Positions 49,874 through 58,655 of a stretch of DNA of 64,000 bases are shown one piece after another. Within the stretch, counting starts at the first letter, position 1. Each line of letters begins with the position of its first letter. Source of the stretch: an uncultured Oscillospiraceae bacterium (GTDB taxonomy: Bacteria > Bacillota > Clostridia > Oscillospirales > Oscillospiraceae); the NCBI GenBank assembly GCA_949878425.1, contig CATLAL010000004.1, forward strand, positions 1 through 64,000. The letters are read 5' to 3'. The position numbers and the translations under genes were made by a program. The notes under the pieces are model-generated. The model made no database searches. It was not told the DNA's origin and saw nothing but the letters and a program-made list of their open reading frames with translations.

Positions 49874-50749
49874 TTAAACGGCCAGCCATAGAAGCCGCTC
49901 CTCCCGGAACACCGGCTCCAGCCGGCCGCTGTCCCGGAGGAAGGCCAGATAGGAGCGCACGGTGCTGCCCACCAGGGCGTACTGCTCAAAGCTCATGGAC
50001 AGGCCGAAGTGCCGGAACACCCGCTGCAAAATCGTCTCAAAGGAGCTGGGCTCCCGGCAGAGCGCCGTGAGCAGCTCCGCCGCCTGCTCCACCTTTTTCC
50101 GGTTGATGCGGACCAGCTCCCCCGCGTCGGCGCAGGCGTCCGCGTGGGCAGGGACGAAGAGGGCGGCCTCCATGGCCTCCACCCGGTCCAGGGTTTCGCG
50201 GTAGGCCGCCACGTCATAGAGAAAGGTGAGGGCGTACTTCTCCAGAGTGGCGGGGCTGGCTACGCAGTCGGCCAGAAAGACCACGCCGTCCGGCGTGCGG
50301 AAGCCCACCTGGCTGAAGCAGTGCCCCGGCAGGGGGACGGCCTGAATCTCCCCGGGGAAGTCCGGGTCCGAGAGGGGGGAGACGCGGCTCTCCTGAGCCA
50401 CGAGAAACTTGCGGCGCAGGTCCTTTGGGGGATAGCCGCCGTATAAAAAGGCGGGCTCCAGAATAGGATAGGCGGCAAAGGCGGACTCGACCCCGTGGGC
50501 AAAGACCTTGCAGCCAGTCCGGTCCTGCAAATAGCGGCAGCCGCCGATGTGGTCGGCGTGGGCGTGGGTGGCCAGAATCCCCAGCAGGGGCCAGCCGTTC
50601 CGCTCCAGAATTTTCAGGACCTTCTTCCCCGCGTCCCTGTCGTTCCCGCTGTCGATGAGATAGACGCCCGCCCCGGTACGGCAGATGCCGATCTTGGAGG
50701 GGCAGTCGATATAGTAGGTGTTTTCGCCGGCTTGGATCAGCTCGTACAT
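49874..50749 (-). CDS. MBL-fold metallo-hydrolase
   Basis: 291 residues. Zinc motif THAHADHIGG with His62, His64, Asp66, His67, then the later His in PLPGHCFSQVG and Asp in VFLADCV. The family includes thioesterases and glyoxalase II types; the substrate is unknown. The C-terminal helical domain (about 215-291) lacks a signature. AGGAGG precedes the ATG. It follows the CoxE-like gene after a 32-bp gap on the same strand. Confidence 0.9.
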   Translation of the reverse strand: MYELIQAGENTYYIDCPSKIGICRTGAGVYLIDSGNDRDAGKKVLKILERNGWPLLGILATHAHADHIGGCRYLQDRTGCKVFAHGVESAFAAYPILEPAFLYGGYPPKDLRRKFLVAQESRVSPLSDPDFPGEIQAVPLPGHCFSQVGFRTPDGVVFLADCVASPATLEKYALTFLYDVAAYRETLDRVEAMEAALFVPAHADACADAGELVRINRKKVEQAAELLTALCREPSSFETILQRVFRHFGLSMSFEQYALVGSTVRSYLAFLRDSGRLEPVFREERLLWLAV

Positions 50750-50781
50750 GGCGGCCTCCTGGCTGTATGATGTCTATTTTG

Positions 50782-52056
50782 CTACCGCAGCAGCTTCCGG
50801 CAGGCCCGGACCAGCTCGTCCAGGGTGCCGCACGGCAGCATCTGGGAGAGCGCGGACGTGGTCTGGATGCTGCGCACGTAGGGCCACTTCCGCTGGGGGA
50901 TGGGGTTGAGCCAGAGGACCTTCCCGGCCTGCCGCCGGGCCTCCGCCAGGGCCCGGGCCGCCCGGGGGACGTCGATGGTCTTGGTGTCGGAGAGGATCAA
51001 AAGCGTGGCCGAGGGCCCCAGGGGAGCCGGACGGCGGCGGCAGAGGACCTCCAGGGCGGACCCCAGATCGGTCCCCCGGCCGTAGAGTCCGGAGGAGCGG
51101 ACGTAGTCCCGAAAGGCGTCCATATTTTGCAGGGCGAAGGGGTCCACCAGACGGACCTCCTCGGAGAAAAGGAAAATCTGGGAGGACTCGGAAAAATCGG
51201 ACATGGACTTGATAAACCGCAGGGCGAACTCCGAAAATTGCAGCATGGATCCGGACACGTCGCACAGCAGCACCAGCCGCCGCTTCTTCTGCCGCTTCCG
51301 GCGGTAGCTCAGCCGGTAGAAGCTGCCGCCGGTCTCCAGCCCCCTGCGGATGGTGCGCTTGAAGTCCAGCTGGCCGCCGTGTCCGCCGGCTTTGCGCTGG
51401 CGGGTGAGCTCGGCGTCCAGCTGTCGGGAGATGGCGGCGATCAAGGCCGCTGCCCGGGGGATGTCCGCATCCTGAAAGCGGGAGATGTCCCGGTACAACA
51501 GGGCCAGATCCGGGTCCGAGGCCTCAGCGCCCACGGCGGCGTCCTCCATGGTCATCTGCTGCTCCAGCAGAAAACGCATGAAAACCGAGCGGATGAAATT
51601 GCCGTAGAGCCTGTCCGGACTGCGCTCCATGGTGCCCCGGGTCCGCTCCAGCATCTGCCGCAGCTGCTCTCGCTTGTCCTCGCCCATGGCGATATAGACC
51701 TCCCGAAGATCCTCCCGCAATTCGATGGGCCGGCCCCGCACCTGGAGCTCCCGCTCTGCCTGGGCCCGGCGGCGGGCCAGCTCCATGGCCTCCGCCTGGC
51801 GCTGGCGGCGGATGGCGTCCCGCCGCTCCGCGCTGACAAAGAAGCCGTCAAAGGCCCGCTGAAAGGCGGATTGCTCCTCCCGGCTCTTGGCGTAGACCGC
51901 CTGGAGCGCCCAGCGAACTGTCTCCCGGTCCGCCAGGTCCAGCTGGGAGAGGATTTCGCAGGCGTCCGCCGTCTCCTGCACCCCCACCGGCAGGCCCTCC
52001 TGGCGGAGCAGGGCAGAGAACTCCGAGAGCTTCTCCAGATAGACGGCGCCGCTCAT
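50782..52056 (-). CDS. CoxE-like VWA-domain protein
   Basis: 424 residues. N-terminal helical region, a charged middle (about 90-120), and a von Willebrand A domain from about 245 with MIDAS motif DVSGSM, the later RGTDLGSALEVL and LILSDTKTIDVP. VWA proteins of this type work with MoxR ATPases as chaperone-like pairs that mature metalloenzymes or complexes. It overlaps the moxR gene by 4 bp (ATGA), so the pair is coupled. The client is unknown. Confidence 0.9.
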   Translation of the reverse strand: MSGAVYLEKLSEFSALLRQEGLPVGVQETADACEILSQLDLADRETVRWALQAVYAKSREEQSAFQRAFDGFFVSAERRDAIRRQRQAEAMELARRRAQAERELQVRGRPIELREDLREVYIAMGEDKREQLRQMLERTRGTMERSPDRLYGNFIRSVFMRFLLEQQMTMEDAAVGAEASDPDLALLYRDISRFQDADIPRAAALIAAISRQLDAELTRQRKAGGHGGQLDFKRTIRRGLETGGSFYRLSYRRKRQKKRRLVLLCDVSGSMLQFSEFALRFIKSMSDFSESSQIFLFSEEVRLVDPFALQNMDAFRDYVRSSGLYGRGTDLGSALEVLCRRRPAPLGPSATLLILSDTKTIDVPRAARALAEARRQAGKVLWLNPIPQRKWPYVRSIQTTSALSQMLPCGTLDELVRACRKLLR

Positions 52057-52985
52057 CGGCTGCCGCCGTCCTCGCGGCCGGAGCTCTCAGCGCAGGCGCC
52101 GCAGTGGGCATGGTCCTGGCCGCACCCGCAGTCCTGAGGGCCGGTGAGGAGGCTGCCGGCGGCCTCCTGGTCCTCGCTGCTCTTGAGGACAAAGCCGATG
52201 GTCCGGCGGGCCGCCTCCTCCGTCAGATCGCTGATGCCCAGGGCCTCCAGGGCGGAGACCCAGTCCAGCGTCTCGGCGATGGAGGGCTTTTTCAAAATGG
52301 CGTCGTTCTCCCGCAGATTGTGGATAGCCTGGGCCACCTGGACGGCCAGGTGCTCGTTGACGTTGGGCAGCTTGGCGCGGATGATGGACACCTCCTTCTC
52401 CACATCCGGATACGGGATATAGAGATAGGCGCACCGCCGCCGGAGGGCCTCGCTGAGGGGTCGGGTCCGGTTGGAGGTGAGCACCACGAAGGGAATGGAC
52501 CTGGCCCGCAGGGAGCCCACCTCCGGGATGGTGATCTGCATCTCGCTGAGCAGCTCCAGCAAAAAGGCCTCAAATTCCTCGTCCGCCTTGTCGATCTCGT
52601 CGATGAGCAGCACCACCGGCTCCTCGGACCGGATGGACCGGAGGAGCGGGCGCTCCAGCAGGTACTCGCCGCTGAAGAGGGATTTCGTCAGCGCGTCCGG
52701 GTCCTGGCGGTTCATCTGGATCTGGATGCTCAAAAGCTGCTTCTGGTAGTTCCACTCGTAGAGGGCCTTGCTCTCGTCCAGCCCCTCGTAGCACTGGAGG
52801 CGCACCAGCTCCCGGTCTAGGGCCTGAGCCATCACCTTGGCCACCTCCGTCTTGCCCACGCCGGCCGCGCCCTCGATGAGCAGGGGGCGACCCAGCTTGA
52901 GGGCCACCAGCAGGGTGGTGGCCAGAGCGCTGTCGTGGATATAGCGGGCCTCGTCCAGCTTTGCCTGTAAGGAAGAGAGATCCAT
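52053..52985 (-). CDS. MoxR-family AAA+ ATPase with Cys/His-rich tail
   Basis: 310 residues. Walker A GAAGVGKT (39-46), Walker B LLIDEIDKADEE, sensor 1 LTSNRTRPL and arginine finger in ALRRRCAYL. The last 35 residues are unusual: a linker and the short metal-site-like cluster CGCGQDHAHCGAC. Works with the VWA protein encoded next. The ATG at 52985 follows AAAGGAG. Confidence 0.92.
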   Translation of the reverse strand: MDLSSLQAKLDEARYIHDSALATTLLVALKLGRPLLIEGAAGVGKTEVAKVMAQALDRELVRLQCYEGLDESKALYEWNYQKQLLSIQIQMNRQDPDALTKSLFSGEYLLERPLLRSIRSEEPVVLLIDEIDKADEEFEAFLLELLSEMQITIPEVGSLRARSIPFVVLTSNRTRPLSEALRRRCAYLYIPYPDVEKEVSIIRAKLPNVNEHLAVQVAQAIHNLRENDAILKKPSIAETLDWVSALEALGISDLTEEAARRTIGFVLKSSEDQEAAGSLLTGPQDCGCGQDHAHCGACAESSGREDGGSR

Positions 52986-53023
52986 AGACGTTCTCCTTTG
53001 TTGAGATAAAGTGTGCCTGCACT

Positions 53024-53053
53024 ATAATAGCAACCGCAGTTGAAAATTGACAA
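53024..53053 (-). promoter_or_regulatory. Promoter of the moxR operon
   Basis: Minus strand TTGTCA (53048-53053), 18-bp spacer, TATTAT (53024-53029), about 38 bp before the moxR ATG. The -35 box lies in the loop and stem of a hairpin (next entry). Confidence 0.6.
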
Positions 53054-53091
53054 ATTGCCAATTTTCAACCGGCGGACCAATGGTCCGCCGG
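53040..53091. other. Two adjacent palindromes in the moxR/trmH divergent region
   Basis: TTGAAAATTG (53040-53049) with CAATTTTCAA (53059-53068), directly followed by CCGGCGGACCA (53069-53079) and its complement (53081-53091). The first overlaps the moxR promoter. The remaining part of the 336-bp interval holds the trmH promoter and no gene. Confidence 0.6.
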
Positions 53092-53212
53092 CGCGCAAAG
53101 CGCGTGTGCGTTTGTGCCGACTATACCATATTCCGCCGCAAAATGCAATCGCATCCGGCAGCTGCGGAGGCCCTGTTCCGGGGCATTTTCGGTCCAAAGT
53201 AAAAACCGCCGC

Positions 53213-53241
53213 TTGACAACCGGGGCCGGGACCTTTATTAT
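53213..53241 (+). promoter_or_regulatory. Promoter of the trmH-type gene
   Basis: Perfect TTGACA (53213-53218), 17-bp spacer, TATTAT (53236-53241), 80 bp before the ATG. Confidence 0.8.
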
Positions 53242-53321
53242 AAGAACCAAATGAAGTGGGAACATCAAGATAGGCCGGACCTTTTTGGGGCCGTCCGCCG
53301 GAGAGAACAGGAGGGTGCTCC

Positions 53322-54104
53322 ATGGCCGAGCGCATCACCAGCCGCGCAAATCCCCTCATGACCCATATCCGCAAGCTGAGCGCCTCCCGCTCCTACCGCC
53401 GGGAGGCGGGGGAGTACCTGGGGGACGGGGTAAAGCTGCTGGAGGAGGCGGTCCGCTGGGGCGCGGAGCTGACGGCGGTGGTCTACACGGCGGGCACGGC
53501 CCTGCCGGCGCTGCCGGAGGGAGCGCGCCTGGCGGAGGTGCCGGAGGACCTGATGCGGTCCGTCAGCCCCATGGAGGCGCCCCAGGGGGCCCTGTTCCTG
53601 GCCCGGATTCCCCACAGGAGACTGCCGGTCCAGCTCTCCGGAAGGCGCTACCTGGCCCTGGAGGGGGTCCAGGACCCGGGGAACGTGGGGACCATCCTGC
53701 GCACCGCCGACGCCTTTGGAGCCGACGGGCTGCTTTTGCTGCCCGGCTGCGCGGACCTCTACAGCCCCAAGACGGTGCGCTCCTCTATGGGGGCGCTCTT
53801 TCGCCTGGAGGCTTGGAGCTGCTCCCTGGAGCAGCTGGGCGTTCTGGCGGAGGCGTCCGCGCTGCCCCTGGTGGGCAGCGCCCTGCGCGCGGACGCCTCG
53901 GACGTCCGGCGGGCGAAGCTGGACCGGGCCGTGCTCCTGGTGGGCAGCGAGGGGAGAGGGCTGAGCGAAGAGGCCCTGGCCCTGTGCGGCCAGACGGTCC
54001 GCATCCCCATGGCGAAGCGGTGCGAGTCCCTGAACGCGGCCGTCGCGGCGGCGGTGCTGCTGTGGGAGGGCGCCCGCCGGGAGGAGTACAGTCAACGCGC
54101 TTGA
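53322..54104 (+). CDS. TrmH/SpoU-family RNA 2'-O-methyltransferase
   Basis: 260 residues. N-terminal substrate-binding domain (SRANPLMTHIRKLSASRSYR) and SPOUT knot domain with its three motifs: GVQDPGNVGTILRTADAFG, LLVGSEGRGLS and IPMAKRCESLNAAVAAAVLL. It methylates a ribose in rRNA or tRNA; the exact site cannot be read from sequence. Followed by a palindrome-rich gap and dprA. GGAGG precedes the ATG. Confidence 0.92.
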   Translation: MAERITSRANPLMTHIRKLSASRSYRREAGEYLGDGVKLLEEAVRWGAELTAVVYTAGTALPALPEGARLAEVPEDLMRSVSPMEAPQGALFLARIPHRRLPVQLSGRRYLALEGVQDPGNVGTILRTADAFGADGLLLLPGCADLYSPKTVRSSMGALFRLEAWSCSLEQLGVLAEASALPLVGSALRADASDVRRAKLDRAVLLVGSEGRGLSEEALALCGQTVRIPMAKRCESLNAAVAAAVLLWEGARREEYSQRA

Positions 54105-54130
54105 GAAAACGCGGCTTGCGCTCTCTCAAA

Positions 54131-54189
54131 GGGCAGGCCGCGGGCCTGCCGGCGCGCTGCGGCGATCAAGAGCCCGCCCCTGGGGCGGG
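54131..54189 (+). other. Two GC-rich hairpins between the trmH-type gene and dprA
   Basis: GGCAGGCC-GCG-GGCCTGCC (54131-54149) and CCCGCCCC-T-GGGGCGGG (about 54173-54189), the latter ending close to the dprA ribosome site (GAGAGGAG). They may terminate or limit read-through into dprA. Confidence 0.5.
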
Positions 54190-54203
54190 GGAGAGGAGTC
54201 CCC

Positions 54204-55409
54204 ATGGCAGAACGGAAATACTGGCTGTGGCTGGCCAACCTCCGGGGCGTCAGCGGCGAGATGAAGCTGGCGCTGCTCCGGCACTTTGAAAACGACCCGG
54301 AGGCCGTCTACTGGGGCGAGAGCGGTGAGTACCGCCTGGTGGAGGGCATGAGCCGGTCCGCTCTGGAGGCCCTGGAGAACAAGTCCACCGAGGCGGCGGA
54401 CCGGATTCTGGGCCGCTGCGACGAGATGGGGCTGCGGATTCTCGCCATCCGGGATACCGACTACCCGGATCGGCTGCGCAACATCTACAATCCGCCCCTT
54501 CTCCTCTACGTCCAGGGGCGCATGCCCCAGTTTGACGAGGAGGTGGCGGTGGCCATGGTGGGCTCCCGGCGGATCTCCGCCTACGGCTTGGAGGCGGGAG
54601 AGCGGCTGGCCTTTCAGCTGGCGAGTTTGGGGGCCGTGGTGGTCTCCGGGCTGGCGGCGGGAGGCGACAGCGCGGCCCACCGGGGCGCTCTGCGTGCCGG
54701 AGGCCTTACCGTGGGCGTCATCGGCGGCGGCCACGACATTCTCTATCCCCGGGAGAGCCGCTGCCTCTATGAGGACCTGGCTGTCCGGGGAGCGATCCTC
54801 TCCGAGTACCCGCCGGGGACGGAGCACCAGGCCGCCCACTTCCCGGTACGCAACCGGATCATCAGCGGCCTGTGCCAGGCTGTGGTGGTAATCGAGGCCC
54901 CTGAGGCCAGCGGCGCCCTGATCACTGCCAGCCGGGCCCTGGACCAGGGCAGGGACGTATTCGCCCTGCCGGGACAGGTGGGGGATTGGCACTGTGTGGG
55001 CAGCAACCTGCTGCTGCGGGACGGCGCGGGTCTGGTAACGGACGCCTGGGATATCCTGGTCCACTACAAGGACCAGTTCCCCCACAAGATCCGGGACATG
55101 CGGCTGGAGGAGCCCCAGCGCTTCGGCGGCGGGCCGGTGGAGGAGAAGCCGCCAAAGGCGGCAAAGCCTCCCAAGGGCCAGAAGGCCAAGCGCCCAACCT
55201 TGAGCCTGTCCGGGGATCACGGGCTTACCGACGACCAGATCCGGGTGGTAAAGGTCCTGCGGGGCCGGACCATGCAGGTGGACGACATCATTGAGGAGAC
55301 CCAGGTGCCCGCCCGGCGGGTCCTCTCCGCCCTCACCATGCTGGAAATCGACCGGATAGTGAGCCAAGACAGCGGCAAGCGGTTTACACTGGAGGTTACC
55401 CTCCTATAA
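54204..55409 (+). CDS. dprA: DNA-processing protein DprA
   Basis: 401 residues. SAM-like N-terminal helices, Rossmann-fold domain (about 95-300: VAMVGSRRISAYG, VSGLAAGGDSAAHRGAL, PVRNRIISGL) and a C-terminal winged helix (about 335-400). It loads RecA on incoming single-stranded DNA in natural transformation. The order dprA-topA-trmFO is classic for Firmicutes. GAGAGGAG precedes the ATG. Confidence 0.95.
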   Translation: MAERKYWLWLANLRGVSGEMKLALLRHFENDPEAVYWGESGEYRLVEGMSRSALEALENKSTEAADRILGRCDEMGLRILAIRDTDYPDRLRNIYNPPLLLYVQGRMPQFDEEVAVAMVGSRRISAYGLEAGERLAFQLASLGAVVVSGLAAGGDSAAHRGALRAGGLTVGVIGGGHDILYPRESRCLYEDLAVRGAILSEYPPGTEHQAAHFPVRNRIISGLCQAVVVIEAPEASGALITASRALDQGRDVFALPGQVGDWHCVGSNLLLRDGAGLVTDAWDILVHYKDQFPHKIRDMRLEEPQRFGGGPVEEKPPKAAKPPKGQKAKRPTLSLSGDHGLTDDQIRVVKVLRGRTMQVDDIIEETQVPARRVLSALTMLEIDRIVSQDSGKRFTLEVTLL

Positions 55410-55488
55410 GTTAAAATGCAAAAATACAGCAATTTACGCCGTATACGGCGCTATCACCGTGAATCGGCACGTAATCCAGGAGGAAATC

Positions 55489-57768
55489 ATGGCAAAAACG
55501 AGTCTCGTGATCGTTGAGTCTCCCGCCAAAGCGAAAACCATCGGAAAATATCTGGGGCCCGGCTACCAGGTGAAGGCCTGCATGGGACATCTGCGGGATC
55601 TGCCCAAGAGCACCTTGGGCGTGGATATTGAAAACGGCTTTGCGCCCAATTACCGGCCCATCAAGGGCAAAGAGGACATTATCAGCGACCTGAAAAAATC
55701 CGTCAAGAGCAGCGACATGGTCTATCTGGCCACGGACCCTGACCGGGAGGGGGAGGCCATCAGCTGGCACCTCCAGACCCTGCTGGGGCTGGACGGCGGC
55801 AAGGCCCGCCGGGTGACCTTCAACGAGATCACCAGAAAGGTGGTCAACGAGTCCATCGCCGCGCCCCGGAGCATTGACCAGGACCTGGTGGACGCCCAGC
55901 AGGCCCGGCGGGTGCTGGACCGGATCGTGGGCTATCAGCTCTCCCCCCTGCTGTGGAAAAAGATCCGCCGGGGGCTCTCCGCCGGGCGGGTTCAGTCGGC
56001 GGTCACCCGGATGGTCTGCGACCGGGAGAAGGAGATCGCGGACTTTAAGCCCCAGGAGTACTGGTCCCTGGAGGCCAGGCTGAGCACCGACGGCACGGAG
56101 AAGCTGAGCTTCTGGGCCAAGTACTACGGCGAAAACGGGAAAAAGAGGGAGCTGAGCTCCGCGGAGGAGGTGGCGGAGGTGCTGGCAGCCGTAGAGAAGG
56201 CGGCCTTCTCCGTGGGCAGCATCAAGCGGCAGGACAAGTACCGCTCCCCCTCGCCCCCCTTTACCACCTCAACCCTCCAGCAGGAGGCCAGCCGCAAGCT
56301 GAGCATGAGCCCCCGGCGCACCATGGCCATTGCCCAGCAGCTCTATGAGGGCGTGGATATCTCCGGCGAGGGGGCGGTGGGCCTTATCACCTACATGCGT
56401 ACCGACTCCCTGCGCCTGAGCGACGAGGCCCTGGACGCGGCAAAGGGCTTTATCCTGGGCCGCTACGGCCAGGACTACTACCCCGGCAAGGCCCGGACCT
56501 ATAAGACCAAATCCGGCGCCCAGGACGCCCACGAGGCCATCCGGCCCAGTGACGTCAACCTGACCCCGGAGCGGGTGAAGGGTGATCTGACGGCGGACCA
56601 GTACCGGCTCTACCGCCTCATCTGGAGCCGGTTCGTGGCCTGCCAGATGTCCAACGCCGTCTTTGACAGCGTGTCCGTGGAGGCGGAGGCGGCGGGACAC
56701 GCCTTCCGGGCCTCCAGCACCAGCATGAAATTCTCCGGCTTCACCGCCGTCTATGAGGAGGGGAAGGACGAGGAGAAGGAGGAAAAGGAGGCGAGGCTCC
56801 CGCCCCTGGCGGAGGGCCAGAGCCTGCGGCAGCTGGGCTTCCAGCAGGAGCAGCACTTCACCCAGCCGCCTCCCCGGTACACCGACGCCAGCCTCATCCG
56901 GGCCATGGAGGAAAACGGCATCGGCCGGCCCTCCACCTACGCCCCCACCGTCACCACCATCCTGGACCGGGAATACGTCATCAAGGACGGCAAGTATCTG
57001 CGCACCACCCCCCTGGGGGAGACGGTCAACGGCCTGATGCGGGATAAGTTCAGCGATATCGTGGACACCAACTTCACCGCCCGCATGGAGAAGGAGCTGG
57101 ACGACGTGGAGCGGGGGGATACCCAGTGGCAGGAACTCCTTAAGCGGTTCTACGGCCCCTTTAAGGAGGAGCTGGACCAGGCGGAGAAGGATCTGGAGGG
57201 CGTGCGGCTGAAAATTCCCGTGGAGGAGTCGGAGGAGGTCTGCGACCTCTGCGGCAAGCAGATGGTGATCAAAAGCGGCCGGTTTGGCCGGTTTTTGGCC
57301 TGCCCCGGGTATCCGGAGTGCACCTTTACCAAGCCCCTGGTGGTGGTGATGCCGGGGCGCTGTCCCAAGTGCGGCGGACGGCTGATGAAGCGCACCGGCA
57401 CCAGCAAAAAGACCAACAAGCAGTACACCTACTACTGCTGCGAGTTCGCCGGCAGCAGGGACGAGAGCAAAAAGTGCGATTTTATGACCTGGGACGTGCC
57501 GGTGGCGGACGACTGCCCGGTGTGCGGCCAGACCATGTTTAAAAAGTCGGGGAAGGGGTTCAAAAAACCCTTCTGCATCAACGAGGGGTGCGAAAACTTC
57601 ACCCCGGAGGACAAGCGGGGCGGCTGGAGGAAGAAAACTGACAGCGGCGGGGAGACCGCCGGAGCGGAGGAAACGGCCAGCGGGGAGCAGGCGGAGGCAA
57701 AGTCCGCGGCCGCGGAGAAGCCGGCGGCCAAGAAAACGCCCGCCAAAAAGCCGGCGGCAAAGACCTAA
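55489..57768 (+). CDS. topA: DNA topoisomerase I
   Basis: 759 residues, type IA. Toprim domain VIVESPAKAKTIGKYLG and ATDPDREGEAISWHL; catalytic Tyr302 in GLITYMRTDS; three zinc ribbons near the C-terminus (CDLCGKQM..C..YPEC, CPKCGG..., CPVCGQTM...C..GC). The last 40 residues are a Lys/Ala/Pro tail (PAAKKTPAKKPAAKT). It relaxes negative supercoils. AGGAGG precedes the ATG at 55489. Confidence 0.97.
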   Translation: MAKTSLVIVESPAKAKTIGKYLGPGYQVKACMGHLRDLPKSTLGVDIENGFAPNYRPIKGKEDIISDLKKSVKSSDMVYLATDPDREGEAISWHLQTLLGLDGGKARRVTFNEITRKVVNESIAAPRSIDQDLVDAQQARRVLDRIVGYQLSPLLWKKIRRGLSAGRVQSAVTRMVCDREKEIADFKPQEYWSLEARLSTDGTEKLSFWAKYYGENGKKRELSSAEEVAEVLAAVEKAAFSVGSIKRQDKYRSPSPPFTTSTLQQEASRKLSMSPRRTMAIAQQLYEGVDISGEGAVGLITYMRTDSLRLSDEALDAAKGFILGRYGQDYYPGKARTYKTKSGAQDAHEAIRPSDVNLTPERVKGDLTADQYRLYRLIWSRFVACQMSNAVFDSVSVEAEAAGHAFRASSTSMKFSGFTAVYEEGKDEEKEEKEARLPPLAEGQSLRQLGFQQEQHFTQPPPRYTDASLIRAMEENGIGRPSTYAPTVTTILDREYVIKDGKYLRTTPLGETVNGLMRDKFSDIVDTNFTARMEKELDDVERGDTQWQELLKRFYGPFKEELDQAEKDLEGVRLKIPVEESEEVCDLCGKQMVIKSGRFGRFLACPGYPECTFTKPLVVVMPGRCPKCGGRLMKRTGTSKKTNKQYTYYCCEFAGSRDESKKCDFMTWDVPVADDCPVCGQTMFKKSGKGFKKPFCINEGCENFTPEDKRGGWRKKTDSGGETAGAEETASGEQAEAKSAAAEKPAAKKTPAKKPAAKT

Positions 57769-58022
57769 AGGCGGGAGAGCTCCAGGCCCATGGTCAGACC
57801 GGCCCGGAACATGGCGTCCAGCTCCAGGCCGCGAAGGAACTCCTCCTCGCCGGCGCAGTTCTCCAGGCGGAGCCGTCCCTCCTCGCTCAGCAGGCGGCGG
57901 AGCGCGTCGCAGTTTTGCCGCGCCATGGATTTGCTCTCCTGATACTGGGGGATTTCCGCCAGATAGGCGGGCAGGCGGCGGTCGCGGGCGTAGCCGCAGA
58001 GCAGCTGAAGAAGGTCAGTCAT
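57765..58022 (-). CDS. Small alpha-helical protein (85 aa), possibly DUF6809-like
   Basis: 85 residues. Almost wholly helical: two segments (DLLQLLCGYARDRRLPAYLA; EEEFLRGLELDAMFRAGLTM) with a central stretch of Ser/Arg. The ending (E...FLRG...MF..GL..G..L) resembles small clostridial DUF6809-type proteins, but I hold this at low confidence. AGGAG lies 9 bp before the ATG at 58022. It is divergent from an XRE gene and its stop overlaps that of topA by 4 bp, convergently. Confidence 0.65.
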   Translation of the reverse strand: MTDLLQLLCGYARDRRLPAYLAEIPQYQESKSMARQNCDALRRLLSEEGRLRLENCAGEEEFLRGLELDAMFRAGLTMGLELSRL

Positions 58023-58047
58023 AATGGAATCTCCTTTTATGTATGAA

Positions 58048-58090
58048 TTATTCGTACTGCCAGTATATACGAATAAAACATGCGTGTCAA
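58048..58090 (-). promoter_or_regulatory. Promoter with overlapping operator palindrome
   Basis: Minus strand TTGACA (58085-58090), 17-bp spacer, TATACT (58062-58067). The palindrome TTATTCGTA (58048-58056) / TACGAATAA (58068-58076) covers the -10 box. The adjacent XRE protein is the natural candidate to bind it. Confidence 0.7.
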
Positions 58091-58107
58091 GGGGATTGGA
58101 GAAATTA

Positions 58108-58326
58108 ATGATTATTTTGCAGCAGAGGCTAAAGGAACTAAGAAAAGAAAAACATTTGACGCAGAAGGATGTGGCAGACCATTTGGGAATCAATCTGCGG
58201 ACGTATCAGTATTATGAGGGCAGGGACGACAGGGCACACCGCCCGGATCTGGAGACGCTGGTGATTCTTGCGGACTTGTTCAATGTTTCGGTAGACTACC
58301 TGATCGGCAGGACGGACATCCGGTAA
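58108..58326 (+). CDS. Small XRE-family regulator
   Basis: 72 residues: a single Cro/C1 helix-turn-helix domain (RLKELRKEKHLTQKDVADHL, GINLRTYQYYEGRDD) with the usual end VSVDYLIGRTDI. Start at 58108, GGAG 8 bp upstream. It is divergent from the 85-residue gene and the intergenic palindrome overlaps that gene's promoter, so it likely represses it. The pair interrupts the usual topA-trmFO order, which suggests acquisition. Confidence 0.88.
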   Translation: MIILQQRLKELRKEKHLTQKDVADHLGINLRTYQYYEGRDDRAHRPDLETLVILADLFNVSVDYLIGRTDIR

Positions 58327-58655
58327 ACTGCAAGGGGTGGAACCATCTTGGACGCGCGCCCGGCGGTAGATCTGCCCCTTCAAAAAGCCGGTAGGCGGAG
58401 CCGGACGAACGCCAAGGTGGCAGAAGGACGCTTTTGACTCAGTGGCTGAGCAGAGTAGTTTTCCCCAAGACTCCCGTGAAGCAAGGGGGTCCAGCCCGTA
58501 GGGCTGGCGCTTTTTCCGGCCGCTTTTTGGCGTCAAAAAGCGGCCCCGCGCCGGGGCGCGGAACCTCCCCGGGGGTCCGGGGGTAAAACCCCCGGAGCTG
58601 CCATGTAGATAGGCACTCACAGCCTTCGCAACAAAGAAAAGGAAGTATAAACTCT
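58327..58655 (+). other. 329-bp intergenic region with four consecutive hairpins
   Basis: No gene seen. Hairpins: CCAGCCC-GTA-GGGCTGG followed by CGCTTTTT (58491-58515, terminator-like); GGCCGCTTTTTG/CAAAAAGCGGCC (about 58518-58544); CCGCGCC/GGCGCGG (about 58545-58561); CTCCCCGGGGGTCCGGGGGT...ACCCCCGGAG region (about 58565-58600). The first 150 bp hold no recognised element. trmFO follows. Confidence 0.6.
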
